DNA of 64,000 nt from Pseudomonas sp. FeN3W (GCA_030263805.2 CP136010.1:4789001-4853000), one strand, 5' to 3'. Counted from the first letter of the stretch, positions 8,208-17,305 are shown. Notes: generated by a model not told the origin, from the sequence alone. Program-made: numbers and translations.

Positions 8208-9389
8208 TCAGTCCTGAATGCCGGTTGGAACGCTTTGCTCGCGGATGCGCACGCGTTGGCCTTCCTCGGCGTCGCCGATCAGCACCAGATCGCCAGCGGC
8301 CAGCCCTTCGCTGACCTCGCTCAGTGCCGTGCCCAGCATTCCCAGACGCACGCTGACCCGCTCGACCACGCCATCATTGACGCGCAATACCTGGGCACGT
8401 GTTCCGTCGCGGGCGCGCAGCGCATCGTTGGGCAACACCAGGGCTTGTTCGCGGCGGCCGGTCTCGATGTTCACCGAGACGGTCATGCCCTGACGCAGGA
8501 AGTCGGCGGGCTCGAGCAGGTCGAGATGAACATCGATGGTCCCGCGGGCAGTGTCCACGCTTGGCGCGATGAAACTGACGCGGGCCGGCAGCACGCGATC
8601 CGGGTAGGCATCGGCGATGATCCTGGCGGCCTGGCCCAGTTCGATCGGCGCCAGGTTCTTTTCGTCCAGGGGCAGCAGGATCTCGCTACTGCCGGCGCGG
8701 GCGATCGTCAGCAGGATGCGGCCGGGCTGTACCAGGTCACCGGGTTCGACTTCGCGCGTCTGCACGATGCCGTCGACCTGAGCGTGGATGCGGGTTTTCG
8801 CCAGGTTCGCGCGCGCCGCTTCCAGGCGCTGACGCAGGACCTGTTCCTCGCTGCCACCTTCGGCCACGGCTGAGGCGGCGAAGCGGGCGCGATCGCGAAC
8901 CACCCGGGCAGTCAGCGCTGCGCGGCGAGCCTGTTCCAGCGGCTCGGAGGCCAGGAGTTTGCGCTCAAACAGCGTCTCGCGGCGCTGGCGTTCGCGATCT
9001 GCCTGTTCGAGGTTGTTCTCTGCTTCGCGCAGGGTGGCCTGGGCCTGTGGGCGGGTGGAATCGATCAGCTGCTGCAGGGCCGCTTCCGCCTCGCGCAGGC
9101 GGGCGCGCTGCTCGTCGTCGCGCAGTTCCAGCAGCAGATCCCCAGCCTTTACCGCATCGCCCTCACGCACATGGCGCACGGCGACCACCCCGGTGATCTC
9201 GCTGCCGACCTGCGCCAGCGACTGACTGTCCACTTCACCGCTGGCGACCACGCGTTGCACCAGTGGGCGTGTTTCCAGACGATATCCGGGCCGTTCCGGC
9301 CCTTGCAGCTGGCGCCAGATCACCCAGGCGGCCAGCAGCAGGGCCGGGATGATCAGAAAAAGCGCGCGACGAATGGACTTTGCGGCGGG
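8208..9389 (-). CDS. HlyD/MacA-family periplasmic adaptor subunit
   Basis: About 393 residues. An N-terminal membrane anchor (ALFLIIPALLLAAWVIW) is followed by a lipoyl half-domain (GSEITGVVAVRHVREGDAVKAGDLLLEL), a coiled-coil hairpin rich in Ala, Glu, Arg and Gln, the second lipoyl half (AQVDGIVQTREVEPGDLVQPG) and beta-barrel and membrane-proximal domains. The GTG at 9389 is preferred because AAGGAG lies 9 bases before it; an in-frame ATG at 9425 lacks an equally good site. It heads the three-gene exporter operon. The substrate is unknown; the CsoR-like operator in its promoter points to a metal or reactive sulfur species. Confidence 0.85.
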   Translation of the reverse strand, partial: PAAKSIRRALFLIIPALLLAAWVIWRQLQGPERPGYRLETRPLVQRVVASGEVDSQSLAQVGSEITGVVAVRHVREGDAVKAGDLLLELRDDEQRARLREAEAALQQLIDSTRPQAQATLREAENNLEQADRERQRRETLFERKLLASEPLEQARRAALTARVVRDRARFAASAVAEGGSEEQVLRQRLEAARANLAKTRIHAQVDGIVQTREVEPGDLVQPGRILLTIARAGSSEILLPLDEKNLAPIELGQAARIIADAYPDRVLPARVSFIAPSVDTARGTIDVHLDLLEPADFLRQGMTVSVNIETGRREQALVLPNDALRARDGTRAQVLRVNDGVVERVSVRLGMLGTALSEVSEGLAAGDLVLIGDAEEGQRVRIREQSVPTGIQD

Positions 9390-9449
9390 CACGACGGGCC
9401 ACTCCTTGATGCGGCCACTCCGGGCCATCGAACTCGCCAAGCTTACGGT

Positions 9450-9466
9450 CATACCCATGGGGGTAC
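9450..9466. promoter_or_regulatory. Candidate CsoR/CstR-type operator within the exporter promoter
   Basis: The 14-mer TACCCATGGGGGTA at 9452-9465 matches the site at 6129-6142 at 12 of 14 bases. On the minus strand it falls inside the 17-base spacer between a possible -35 TTGTAC and -10 TAAGCT, a position where a bound repressor would block RNA polymerase. The region also lies upstream of the divergent ZIP transporter gene. Confidence 0.5.
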
Positions 9467-9580
9467 AACGCGGGTATTGCGCGCAGCAGTCAGACGATGC
9501 TCTGCGCCTATCGCGACCATAGGCGCTGGGGCGCAGCATCGCGGAGTAGACTGGCCGCCCACATCGAGGATTCTGAAATC

Positions 9581-10513
9581 ATGGCGTCCACTGTCCAAAC
9601 CCCGGCGGCCACCCTGCGCGCGGCCTGGCTCGCACAGGCGCAAGCCAACCCCTGGATCACCTTCGGTCTTGCCGCAACTGCCGTAGCGGTGCTGTTACTG
9701 CTTGTGGCGGGAACCGCGAATGCCTTGCAGAGCAGCGAGGCGGGCAATGTCCGCTACGCGCTGTTGGGTGGCAGCGCCGGCTTCGTGGCGACAGCCATTG
9801 GGGCGTTTCTGGCGATCGGCCTGCGCGACATCTCCACCCGCACCCAGGACAGCATGCTTGGCTTCGCCGCCGGCATGATGCTCGCCGCCAGCGCCTTCTC
9901 GCTGATCCTGCCGGGGCTGGAGGCGGGGCGTGAACTGTTCGGCAACGGCCCGGCCGCGGCATTGACGGTGGTGGTCGGTCTCGGCCTTGGCGTGCTGCTG
10001 ATGCTCGGGCTGGATTACTTCACGCCGCACGAACATGAAAGCACCGGGCCCTGTGGTCCCAACTACGAACGCCTGAACCGGGTCTGGTTGTTCGTGCTGG
10101 CCATTGCGCTACACAACATCCCCGAAGGCATGGCCATCGGCGTGAGCTTCGCCAATGGCGACCTGAGCGTCGGCCTGCCGCTGACCATGGCGATCTCCAT
10201 TCAGGACATTCCCGAGGGCCTGGCCGTTGCGCTGGCGTTGCGCACCACGGGGTTGTCGGCGCTGGGGTCGGTACTGGTCGCGGCGGCATCCGGGCTGATG
10301 GAGCCGATCGGCGCGCTGGTGGGCATCGGCATGTCCAGCGGCTTCGCCATCGCCTATCCCATCAGCCTTGGCCTGGCCGCGGGGGCGATGATCTTCGTGG
10401 TGTCCCACGAGGTGATCCCGGAAACCCACCGCAACGGCCATCAGACGCCCGCCACGTTGGGCCTCATGGTGGGTTTCGCGGTGATGATGTTTCTCGATAC
10501 CGCGCTGGGTTGA
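9581..10513 (+). CDS. ZIP-family metal transporter (GufA/ZupT-like)
   Basis: A 310-residue, roughly eight-helix transporter. The two metal-binding helices read HNIPEGMAIG (about residues 177-186) and QDIPEGLAVA (about 207-216), with a further SHEVIPETH near the C-terminus and a short His-containing loop PHEHES. ZIP proteins bring Zn(II), Fe(II) or other divalent metals into the cytosol; the substitution of Gln for the first His in the second motif occurs in the GufA branch. The ATG at 9581 follows GAGGATT; a longer frame from 9497 has no ribosome site. It is divergent from the exporter and shares its regulatory region. Confidence 0.9.
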   Translation: MASTVQTPAATLRAAWLAQAQANPWITFGLAATAVAVLLLLVAGTANALQSSEAGNVRYALLGGSAGFVATAIGAFLAIGLRDISTRTQDSMLGFAAGMMLAASAFSLILPGLEAGRELFGNGPAAALTVVVGLGLGVLLMLGLDYFTPHEHESTGPCGPNYERLNRVWLFVLAIALHNIPEGMAIGVSFANGDLSVGLPLTMAISIQDIPEGLAVALALRTTGLSALGSVLVAAASGLMEPIGALVGIGMSSGFAIAYPISLGLAAGAMIFVVSHEVIPETHRNGHQTPATLGLMVGFAVMMFLDTALG

Positions 10514-10517
10514 CGCG

Positions 10518-11237
10518 TCAGGGTTTGTCCGGCGCGGTCTGCATGATCAGCTCGACGCGGCGGTTGCTGGCGCGACCCCGTTCGTCGCCGTTGCCGGCGA
10601 GCGGTCGGGTGTCGGCATAGCCGGTAGCGCTCAGCCGCGTCGATTCGATGCCGGCCAGCTGCAGGTAGCGCACCACGCTGCTGGCGCGGCTGGCGGAAAG
10701 CTCCCAGTTGGACGGGAAGCGTTCAGTCTGGATCGGCAGGTTGTCGGTATGGCCCTCGACGATGATCCGGTGGCCGCCTGCGGCAAGCGTCGGGACCAGT
10801 CGGTCGATCACGTCCAGTCCGGCGTCTTCCAGCTCCGCGCGTCCCGAGCCGAAGAGAATCTCGCTGCTGATCCGAAAGCTGATGCTGCCATCGTTGACGA
10901 TCACCTCGATATCGTCGCCCAGCGCCAGGTCGGGCTTCGCTTCGCTCGTGTCGTCCTGCGGCGTATCGGCCGCCGGTACCGGTAACGGCACGATCGACGC
11001 CATGGGGGAAACGCTTGGCTGCAGTGTCACCAGCTGATCGCCAGGCGTGGCCTCCAGCATCGCCGGTTCGCGCTGCTGGCCTTCGCCCTTGCCGGCCAGC
11101 GCGAGCATGATCACCAGCATCACCAGCAGCAGGGTGAGCATGTCCAGGTAGGTGATCAGCCAGGCTTCCTGCTCTTCCTCTCGCTGTGGCTCGATATGCC
11201 AGCGGGTGAAGCGGCTGCCCTGCGCCTGGCCGTTCAC
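10518..11237 (-). CDS. MotB-like stator protein with OmpA domain
   Basis: A 239-residue protein with GTG start overlapping the MotA-like stop (GTGA). It has one N-terminal TM helix, LITYLDMLTLLLVMLVIML, whose Asp is placed like the proton-carrying Asp of MotB. A linker follows, then an OmpA peptidoglycan-binding domain (VEGHTDNLPIQTERFPSNWELSASRA, then SNRRVELIM). It should pair with the upstream MotA-like protein to form a proton-driven stator. No flagellar or chemotaxis operon surrounds it, so it may be an accessory motor stator or may drive another envelope process. Confidence 0.85.
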   Translation of the reverse strand: MNGQAQGSRFTRWHIEPQREEEQEAWLITYLDMLTLLLVMLVIMLALAGKGEGQQREPAMLEATPGDQLVTLQPSVSPMASIVPLPVPAADTPQDDTSEAKPDLALGDDIEVIVNDGSISFRISSEILFGSGRAELEDAGLDVIDRLVPTLAAGGHRIIVEGHTDNLPIQTERFPSNWELSASRASSVVRYLQLAGIESTRLSATGYADTRPLAGNGDERGRASNRRVELIMQTAPDKP

Positions 11238-12049
11238 GTGCGTTCGTCCTGCGGCGCGCTGCGCGGTGCGGCGGGGTTGCCGTCGCGAATCTCGTCGTCG
11301 TGGTGGGCGATGAACGACTTGAGCGTTTCGCGCATGTAGGCCGGGCTGCGGCGATTGCACATCATCGAGATGCCCTGCATCACCAGATTCATCAACGCCA
11401 CGCGCTGCTCGGTACGCCGCTCGAGCTTCACGGCCACTGGTTTGAGGATCAGATTGGCCAGCAGCACGCCATAGAAGGTCGTCATCAGCGCGACCGCCAG
11501 GCTGCGGCCGATCAGGTCCATGTCGCCGCTGCCGAGCATGAACATCAGGTTGATCAGCCCGACCAGCGTGCCGATCATCCCGAACGCCGGCGCATAACTC
11601 GACATCGCCCGGAACAGCTGCGCCTCGGCATTCTCGCGGGCGCGCAGCCGTGCGATGCGCCACTGCAGGACTTCCAGGATGTCTTCTTCCGGGGTGTTGT
11701 CGATCACCAGCTGCACGCCGGTGCGCAGAAAGGGGTTGCTGACCTGCTCGACGGCCTTTTCCACTGCCTGCAGATCGCCACTGATCCACAGGCGCGAGAT
11801 CTGCACCAGCTCATCGAGGTCCTGGCGGGTGTAGAGGCGCTCGTTACGCATCACGGTCCAGATCAACCCGAATACCCGGGTGACTTCGCGTAACGGATAG
11901 CTGATGAAGGTCGCCGCCAGGGTGCCGACCAGTACGATGCCAAGGCTTGGCAGGTCGATGAACAACGCGGGTTCTTTGGCGGCGAAGAGCATGACGACGG
12001 CGAGCAGTCCGATGCTCGCGACGATGCCGATCAGGGTGGAGGGATTCAT
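11234..12049 (-). CDS. MotA/PomA-like proton-channel subunit
   Basis: A 271-residue MotA-family protein. There are two TM helices near the N-terminus (IGIVASIGLLAVVMLFAA and IDLPSLGIVLVGTLAATFI), a cytoplasmic loop with charged residues, and the family signature AEAQLFRAMSSYAPAFGMIGTLVGLINLM followed by a fourth TM helix. GGAG precedes the ATG. It resembles PomA/MotC-type stators more than TolQ/ExbB because of its loop length and the MotB-like partner. It lies back-to-back with nothing flagellar; the neighbouring genes are a ZIP transporter and a renalase. Confidence 0.85.
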   Translation of the reverse strand: MNPSTLIGIVASIGLLAVVMLFAAKEPALFIDLPSLGIVLVGTLAATFISYPLREVTRVFGLIWTVMRNERLYTRQDLDELVQISRLWISGDLQAVEKAVEQVSNPFLRTGVQLVIDNTPEEDILEVLQWRIARLRARENAEAQLFRAMSSYAPAFGMIGTLVGLINLMFMLGSGDMDLIGRSLAVALMTTFYGVLLANLILKPVAVKLERRTEQRVALMNLVMQGISMMCNRRSPAYMRETLKSFIAHHDDEIRDGNPAAPRSAPQDERT

Positions 12050-12150
12050 CGAAACTCCGCTGAAGGGGCCAGTGCAGAAAGCGCGCGATCTTAGCAGCCG
12101 GCCTTGAGCGCACGGCTGACCTGGGTCAGATCAGCCGCTGACAGCTATTC

Positions 12151-13137
12151 CTACAGATTCTCCAGCAGCCGGCGTGCCGCTTCCTGGCCGCTGAGCCAGG
12201 CGCCTTCCACTCGGCCGGACAGGCACCAGTCGCCGCATGCGTACAGGCCCAACCCGGCATCGGCCAGGGCGTTCCATTCGTGGCCCTGAGACGGGCGGGC
12301 ATACAGCCAGCGATGCGCCAGGGTGAACTCCGGGGCTGGCACCACACAGTCGATCAGCTCGGCGAATGCACCATGCAGATGCTCGATCACCGCCTCCTTG
12401 GACAGGTCGAGGTGCTGGCGGCTCCAGCTGCTGGTGCCGTGCAGAACCCAGGTATCCAGCTCACCATTGCGACCGGGCTTGCTGCGGTTGCGAGCGATCC
12501 AGTCCAGCGCATCGTCGCGAACGAAGCAGCCTTCCAGCGTGGTGTTCAATGGAGTCGCGAAGCCGAGCGCGACCGCCCAGGTGGGCTCCATGGCTACGCT
12601 GGCGGCGACAGCGGCGAGCTTGGGCGCGCTGGAGAGCAGCGCAGCAGCCTGCGGCGCCGGCACGGCAATCACCACCTGACTGAACGGCCCGTGGCTGACC
12701 CCGGTGGCATCGACCAGCGTCCAGAACTGCTCGCCGCGAAACACTTCGGTGATGCGGCAGCTGAAGTTGACCGGCATGTCGCCCAGCAACCCGCGGGTGA
12801 TCGAACTCATCGTCGGTGTGCCGACCCAGCGCACCTGCTCGTCGGCAGATGGTTTCAGTTGACCATCATGGGACTGATACATGCTGGGCGACCATTGATC
12901 GACCCAGCCTTCGCTCTGCCATTGGCGGACGGTTTCGCCAAAGCGACGATCCCGGGCGGTGAAGTATTGCGCGCCCAGGTCGAGCGAGCCCGCATCGCTG
13001 CGTTTGCTGGCCATGCGGCCGCCGCTGCCGCGGCTCTTGTCGAACAGATGTACTGCCTGCCCGGCATCGTGGAGGGCGCGCGCAGCGGAGAGCCCCGCGA
13101 TCCCGGTTCCGATGACGGCGATTGGAGCCTTGCTCAT
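12151..13137 (-). CDS. Bacterial renalase-type FAD-dependent oxidase
   Basis: A 328-residue flavoprotein with an N-terminal Rossmann motif PIAVIGTGIAGLSAARAL, then DKSRGSGGRMASKR, GAQYFTARD, and the C-terminal FAD signature GLYACGDWCLSGRVEGAWLSGQEAA. The whole sequence closely follows the Pseudomonas renalase family, which oxidises aberrant 2- and 6-dihydro isomers of NAD(P)H back to NAD(P)+. The ATG at 13137 has GAGG upstream; a longer frame reaching 13299 is rejected. It is monocistronic and cytosolic, with no signal sequence. Confidence 0.85.
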   Translation of the reverse strand: MSKAPIAVIGTGIAGLSAARALHDAGQAVHLFDKSRGSGGRMASKRSDAGSLDLGAQYFTARDRRFGETVRQWQSEGWVDQWSPSMYQSHDGQLKPSADEQVRWVGTPTMSSITRGLLGDMPVNFSCRITEVFRGEQFWTLVDATGVSHGPFSQVVIAVPAPQAAALLSSAPKLAAVAASVAMEPTWAVALGFATPLNTTLEGCFVRDDALDWIARNRSKPGRNGELDTWVLHGTSSWSRQHLDLSKEAVIEHLHGAFAELIDCVVPAPEFTLAHRWLYARPSQGHEWNALADAGLGLYACGDWCLSGRVEGAWLSGQEAARRLLENL

Positions 13138-13377
13138 GATTACCTCGTGTGCTGTTGCCATCAGCCGCACAGCGAATTCGCTGCACAGCATGGTTTCATG
13201 ACAAGCGTTCGATAGCGCTTGAGCCTGTCCATCCTCGGACAGACGTTGGTCTTTGGCTAGAGGCTTTCGACGCAATGCGCATACCGCTCGCCGGTTCAAT
13301 CCATTGATAGTCGGGTTGCTGGCGCTTCATGGAAGAGGATGCAATTGGCCTGCCGTAAGCGTGGCAGCAGTCTGTGG
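13138..13377. other. Intergenic region between renalase and the 4.5S RNA gene
   Basis: This stretch should hold the promoter of the leftward renalase gene. I see no further gene or clear repeat in it. Confidence 0.4.
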
Positions 13378-13405
13378 TTGTAAGTTGCTGATAAGCCGGT
13401 ACAAT
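13378..13405 (+). promoter_or_regulatory. Sigma-70-like promoter of the 4.5S RNA gene
   Basis: TTGTAA, a 16-base spacer, then TACAAT, about 30 bases before the mature RNA start. Its spacing and position suit ffs expression. Confidence 0.55.
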
Positions 13406-13436
13406 GGCGCCGCTCGCCGCCAGGCGGGTTTCGTTA

Positions 13437-13550
13437 TGGTGGGCCCTGCCGGTCCCCTCGCAACGATCAGCCGTGAACCCGGTCAGGCCCGGAAGGGAGC
13501 AGCCGCAGCGGTGACATTGTGTGCCGGGGTGTGGCTGGTAGGGTTCACCT
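13437..13550 (+). ncRNA. ffs: Signal recognition particle 4.5S RNA
   Basis: The segment contains the universal SRP helix-8 core GTCAGGCCCGGAAGGGAGCA at 13482-13501, and its 5' and 3' ends pair (GGTGGGCCCTGCC with GGTAGGGTTCACC) to close the long hairpin. The size of about 114 nt matches gammaproteobacterial 4.5S RNA. The RNA binds Ffh and targets membrane proteins for co-translational insertion. Exact mature ends are estimated from pairing. An open frame that reads through it into earP is not a gene. Confidence 0.93.
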
Positions 13551-13738
13551 CCATAACGATCTTCTCGTTTTTCCTTTCTTTTTATCTGAATCCGCTGACG
13601 CCTTTGCAGGCTCGGGCGTATACGCGCGTCTGCCGTTCCTGTGTTGTGGCATGGCAACCGGTTGCTGGCGCCAACCTTGTATCCTGCGCAGCGTTTCCAG
13701 AGGCACGAAGTGCCGGTATCGGCTCGAGGAGCACGGTT

Positions 13739-14893
13739 TTGTCTGTAAAAGCGAAGTGGGACATCTTCTGCGCAGTCGTGGATAACTTCGGTGACATCGG
13801 CGTCACCTGGCGCCTGGCCCGGCAGCTGGCGGCGGAACACGGTCAGCACGTGCGGCTGTGGGTGGATGATCTGGATACCTTCGCTCGGCTTTGCCCGGCG
13901 GCAAGTGCCGAGGCGGAACAGCAGCTGCACGAGGGCGTGGAGGTCCGGCGCTGGTCCGGCCAATGGTCAGCTACCGAGCCCGCCGATGTGGTCATCGAGG
14001 CGTTCGCCTGCAATCTGCCCCAGCCCTACATCAATGCCATGGCTGCCAGCGGTCGTCGCATCCTCTGGCTGAACCTCGAGTATCTGAGTGCCGAGGACTG
14101 GATCGTCGGCTGCCATGCGCTGCCCTCACTGCAGGCCAACGGCTTGCAGAAGTACTTCTTCTTTCCGGGCTTCGAAGCCCGGACCGGCGGTCTGATCCGT
14201 GAAGCCGATCTGATGTTGCGCCGTGCGGAATTTCAGAGCGATATGGCGCAACAGACCGCTTTTCTTGCCTCGCTCGGCGTAGCGCGACAGCCCGGCGCGC
14301 GCCTGTTGTCCTTGTTCGCCTACGAAAACACTGCGGTCGCGGGTTGGCTAGACGCCCTCGCGGCCGATTCGCGCAGCAACCAGCTGCTGGTCCCGGAAGG
14401 GCGAGTACTTGGCGATGTTGCCGCCTGGCTTGGCGTGCCGAGCCTGCAGACGGGCGATCAGCATCGGCGCGGCAGTCTGCAGCTTTGCATCGTGCCGTTC
14501 ATGACTCAGGACGAATACGACCTGCTGCTGTGGAGCTGCGATTTCAACGCAGTGCGCGGGGAGGAGTCCTTTATCCGCGCCCAGTGGGCCGGCAGACCGC
14601 TGGTGTGGCACATCTATCCTCAGGAAGACGATGCCCACTGGGATAAACTCCATGCCTTTCTCGATCTGTACGCGCATGAGCTGTCGCCCACGGCCAACGC
14701 AGCGCTGCGCGAATTCTGGCGTGCCTGGAACGCCGGGCATGGGGCTGGCGAAGCTTGGACGGCTGTGGTCTGCGAATACCCGACCTTGCTGCAACATGCC
14801 GAAGCTTGGACCCACGAGCAGGTGGCCAATGGCGATCTGGCCGGAAAGCTGGTGTTTTTCTACACCGATTGGCTAGGTGCTGTTCACGCTTAG
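13739..14893 (+). CDS. earP: EF-P arginine rhamnosyltransferase EarP
   Basis: About 384 residues, starting at a TTG (MSVKAKWDIFCAVVDNFGDIGVTWRLARQL) with GAGGAG 10 bases upstream. Longer upstream frames run back through the 4.5S RNA gene and are rejected. EarP is a GT-B, inverting enzyme that transfers rhamnose from TDP-rhamnose to Arg32 of EF-P. The aspartates of VVDNFGDIG (residues 15 and 19) and the Glu in RGEESFIRAQWAGRPLVWHIYPQ correspond to its catalytic and nucleotide-binding residues. efp itself, with Arg32, lies downstream but is now separated from earP by the group II intron. Confidence 0.93.
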   Translation: MSVKAKWDIFCAVVDNFGDIGVTWRLARQLAAEHGQHVRLWVDDLDTFARLCPAASAEAEQQLHEGVEVRRWSGQWSATEPADVVIEAFACNLPQPYINAMAASGRRILWLNLEYLSAEDWIVGCHALPSLQANGLQKYFFFPGFEARTGGLIREADLMLRRAEFQSDMAQQTAFLASLGVARQPGARLLSLFAYENTAVAGWLDALAADSRSNQLLVPEGRVLGDVAAWLGVPSLQTGDQHRRGSLQLCIVPFMTQDEYDLLLWSCDFNAVRGEESFIRAQWAGRPLVWHIYPQEDDAHWDKLHAFLDLYAHELSPTANAALREFWRAWNAGHGAGEAWTAVVCEYPTLLQHAEAWTHEQVANGDLAGKLVFFYTDWLGAVHA

Positions 14894-14996
14894 CGTGCGA
14901 CCGCACCTTCAATTATGGTGGGGAAACGCCGTGGCCTGATCTCCGCGCCTTGTTGTACGCCGCTCCGCATGGCGCCATTTGGCGCAGCAACGTGGC

Positions 14997-15026
14997 TTGC
15001 GACCAGGCGGGAACAGACCCTATGAT
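14997..15026 (+). promoter_or_regulatory. Apparent efp promoter, now cut off from efp by the intron
   Basis: TTGCGA, an 18-base spacer and TATGAT, giving a predicted start near 15033. If the intron begins at GTGCGAC (15037), the uninterrupted allele would have run from this promoter straight into a leader of about 40 bases and the efp ATG. No other gene starts here, which supports efp as its natural target. Confidence 0.5.
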
Positions 15027-16093
15027 ACGCGGCCTGGTGCGACACGTGTGCACGTGTCGCGCTTGGTTTGGTTAACTGCACCATGGCTCCAAACCCTTTG
15101 TTTCAAGGGGTTAATGCTTAAAACAGCAGCTAATGTACCCGGCTCAGCCTGGTAATCCTACGCTTCGGACGCTCTGCGTTTTTACGAGGCTAGGCAATGA
15201 ATCTGCATCAATTCGCACCCAAAATGGGTCCGCAATAGGGTGTAGAAACCAGAAAGTTGCAATCTAGCCTAGCTCGATTGTTACAAATAATGTCTAACCC
15301 AGAGGGTGAATTCCGCCCTCTGGGCAGATTTCGTCCCTCACGTTGGGCATCGAGCCTTTATCACCGTCGTGAGACGTTGGGGGACGTTAAACCAAGCGCG
15401 GAGCGTCAAGCTCCGAATCGCATTGCTCAGCTCTGCTTGTTCAGGGAGTACCGCGCCTGGCGTGTACCCGCCAGTTCATTAGATCGGCATGCGTCAGGGG
15501 CCAACCCTGGGGTGTGAAGCCCGATTAACAATGTCTCGCTCGCAAGAGGGTGTTATCCGGTGACGGAGAACGCTTCGCGTCCGAATTGCACGGACGTGAC
15601 GAGGCTAATGACCTAACCCGCATGGCTAACGCATGTGAATCGTCGCCAGAACCCTCGTAAGTATCAACGGGCCTACGGCAATTATTGGCCCCAGCCAAAA
15701 TGGCAATGCAGTCGGTCATCACCATCAGACTAGGTGCTGCGGTACCGCAACGATTGCCGGGGGAAAGACGAAGCCTAAACGGGGAATAGATGCGACTCGG
15801 GGAACGTGGCAATCCCGACCACTCGCCTGGTCAGCAGCATCGGTCAGGCAGGCAAACCGCAAGGGGCGCTGATGGGTGTGGGGAATGGGAGGATGCAAAA
15901 AGCGAAGGGCTGCCTGTAATGGGTGGCATACCGGTTGAAACATCACCGGCAGGGGCAACCTTGGCTGACGTGCATCTGGTTTACGAGCGCAAAACATAGC
16001 CGCTGATTCCAGCGATAACAAACGACCCTATGGGCGACTACTGCCCATAGGGGAGTGGTCCGTCCTGAATGTCGTGCATATCAGGAGGACAGT

Positions 16094-17302
16094 ATGAAAA
16101 CGCAACCAGCAACACCGGTCGCGTCTGCGTCCTTCGACGGGATGAAGAACTGGCACGCTCTTGATTGGGCCAGGATTCAACAAACCGTTTGGAGGACGCA
16201 GCTAAAGATTGCGCAGGCAACTCGGGAAGGCGACTGGCGCAGGGTTAAACGCCTGCAACGATTGCTGACCCACTCGTTTTATGGCCGCTGTCTGGCTGTA
16301 CGGCGAGTCACGGAGAGCCGGGGTCGCAAGACCTCGGGTGTCGACGGAGAAACCTGGGGAACGCCTCAGGCCAAGCTCCAGGCCGTGGGACGTCTGTCGA
16401 AAAAGCGAGGCTATCGGCCCAAGCCGCTACGGCGGGTATGGATACCGAAGCCCGGCAAGCCAGAGAAACGCCCACTGGGTATCCCGACGATGTTGGATCG
16501 GGCCATGCAGGCGCTGTATCTGCAAGCGTTGGAACCTGTAATCGAAAGCACCAGCGATCCGAAATCCTATGGATTTCGCCCGGATCGTTCGACTGCTGAC
16601 GCAATGGTCGAGCTTTTCCACCTGCTGTCGCCGCAAACGGCGCCGGTCTGGATTCTGGAAGGGGACATCAAAGGTTTCTTCGACAACATTAACCATGAAT
16701 GGCTGTGCCGGAATGTTCCGATGGACAGGACGGTGCTGCGCAAGTGGTTGAAGGCCGGGGTTATCGACCGGCGACAACTCATGGCTACGGAGGCCGGGAC
16801 GCCGCAGGGAGGAATTATCTCGCCCTGTCTGGCAAACGCCACCTTGAATGGCTTGGAAGCCCAACTGAAGTGCCATCTGGTGCAGCAAATGGGAAAAACA
16901 AAAGCTCAGCAAGCCAAGGTGTATGTGGTGCGCTATGCGGATGACTTCGTCGTGACGGCAGCCTCGAAAGAGCTGCTGGAGGACGAGGTCAAGCCCTGGG
17001 TAGAGCAATTCCTGTCGGTACGAGGGGTTGCGCTTTCGCGGGAGAAAACGCAGACCGTACATATCCACCAAGGCTTCGATTTTCTGGGGTGGAATTTCAG
17101 GAAGTACGTGCCGAAATCGCCGTATAGGAAGGCCAAGCTGCTGATCAAACCCTCGAAGAAGAACGTTACGGCGTTCTATCGGAAAGTAGGCGAGATCATC
17201 AAAAACAGCGGGGCACTGACGCAGGATGCGTTGATCGGCCAGCTGAACCCGGTACTGAAGGGGTGGGCGCAATACCACTCCCCGGTCGTGGCAAAACTGT
17301 AG
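16094..17302 (+). pseudogene. Group II intron reverse transcriptase/maturase, 5' part (interrupted by IS)
   Basis: The ATG at 16094 has AGGAGGAC upstream. The product opens with an RT-N region (LKIAQATREGDWRRVKRLQRLL, then SRGRKTSGVDGETW) and has RT blocks KPGKPEKRPLGIPTMLDRAMQ, SYGFRPDRSTADA, LEGDIKGFFDNI and GTPQGGIISPCLANATL. The catalytic YADD is at residues 281-284. The start of the maturase X domain follows. The frame is stopped after SPVVAKL by the inserted IS, about 400 residues in. Joining base 17297 to 18537 restores a continuous frame of 578 residues with the downstream part. As it stands the enzyme lacks the rest of X and the HNH domain, so the intron is probably no longer mobile on its own. 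Confidence 0.92.
17294..17297. repeat. Target-site duplication of the IS (left copy)
   Basis: AAAC immediately before the IS left end; the same AAAC follows the right end at 18533-18536. Confidence 0.85.
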
Positions 17303-17305
17303 TGG

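Noticed and set aside
10518..12049. ZorAB module of a Zorya defence system
   Set aside because: The pair is MotAB-like in length, with no long ZorA tail and no zorC, zorD or zorE nearby; the neighbours are a ZIP transporter and a renalase.
13253..13738. N-terminal extension of earP through the 4.5S RNA gene
   Set aside because: The extension reads through an essential RNA gene and bears no similarity to EarP, whose conserved N-terminus begins at the TTG with a ribosome site at 13739.
14895..14907. Alternative intron 5' end at GTGCGACCGCACC right after the earP stop
   Set aside because: It also fits GUGYG, but it would place the good promoter TTGCGA-TATGAT inside the intron and leave efp without one in the empty allele. 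The 15037 site gives a sensible empty-site structure. It cannot be fully excluded.
15257..15517. 86-codon frame in the 5' part of the intron
   Set aside because: It lies in ribozyme domains I-III, has no ribosome site and no recognisable similarity; the structured RNA explains the sequence.
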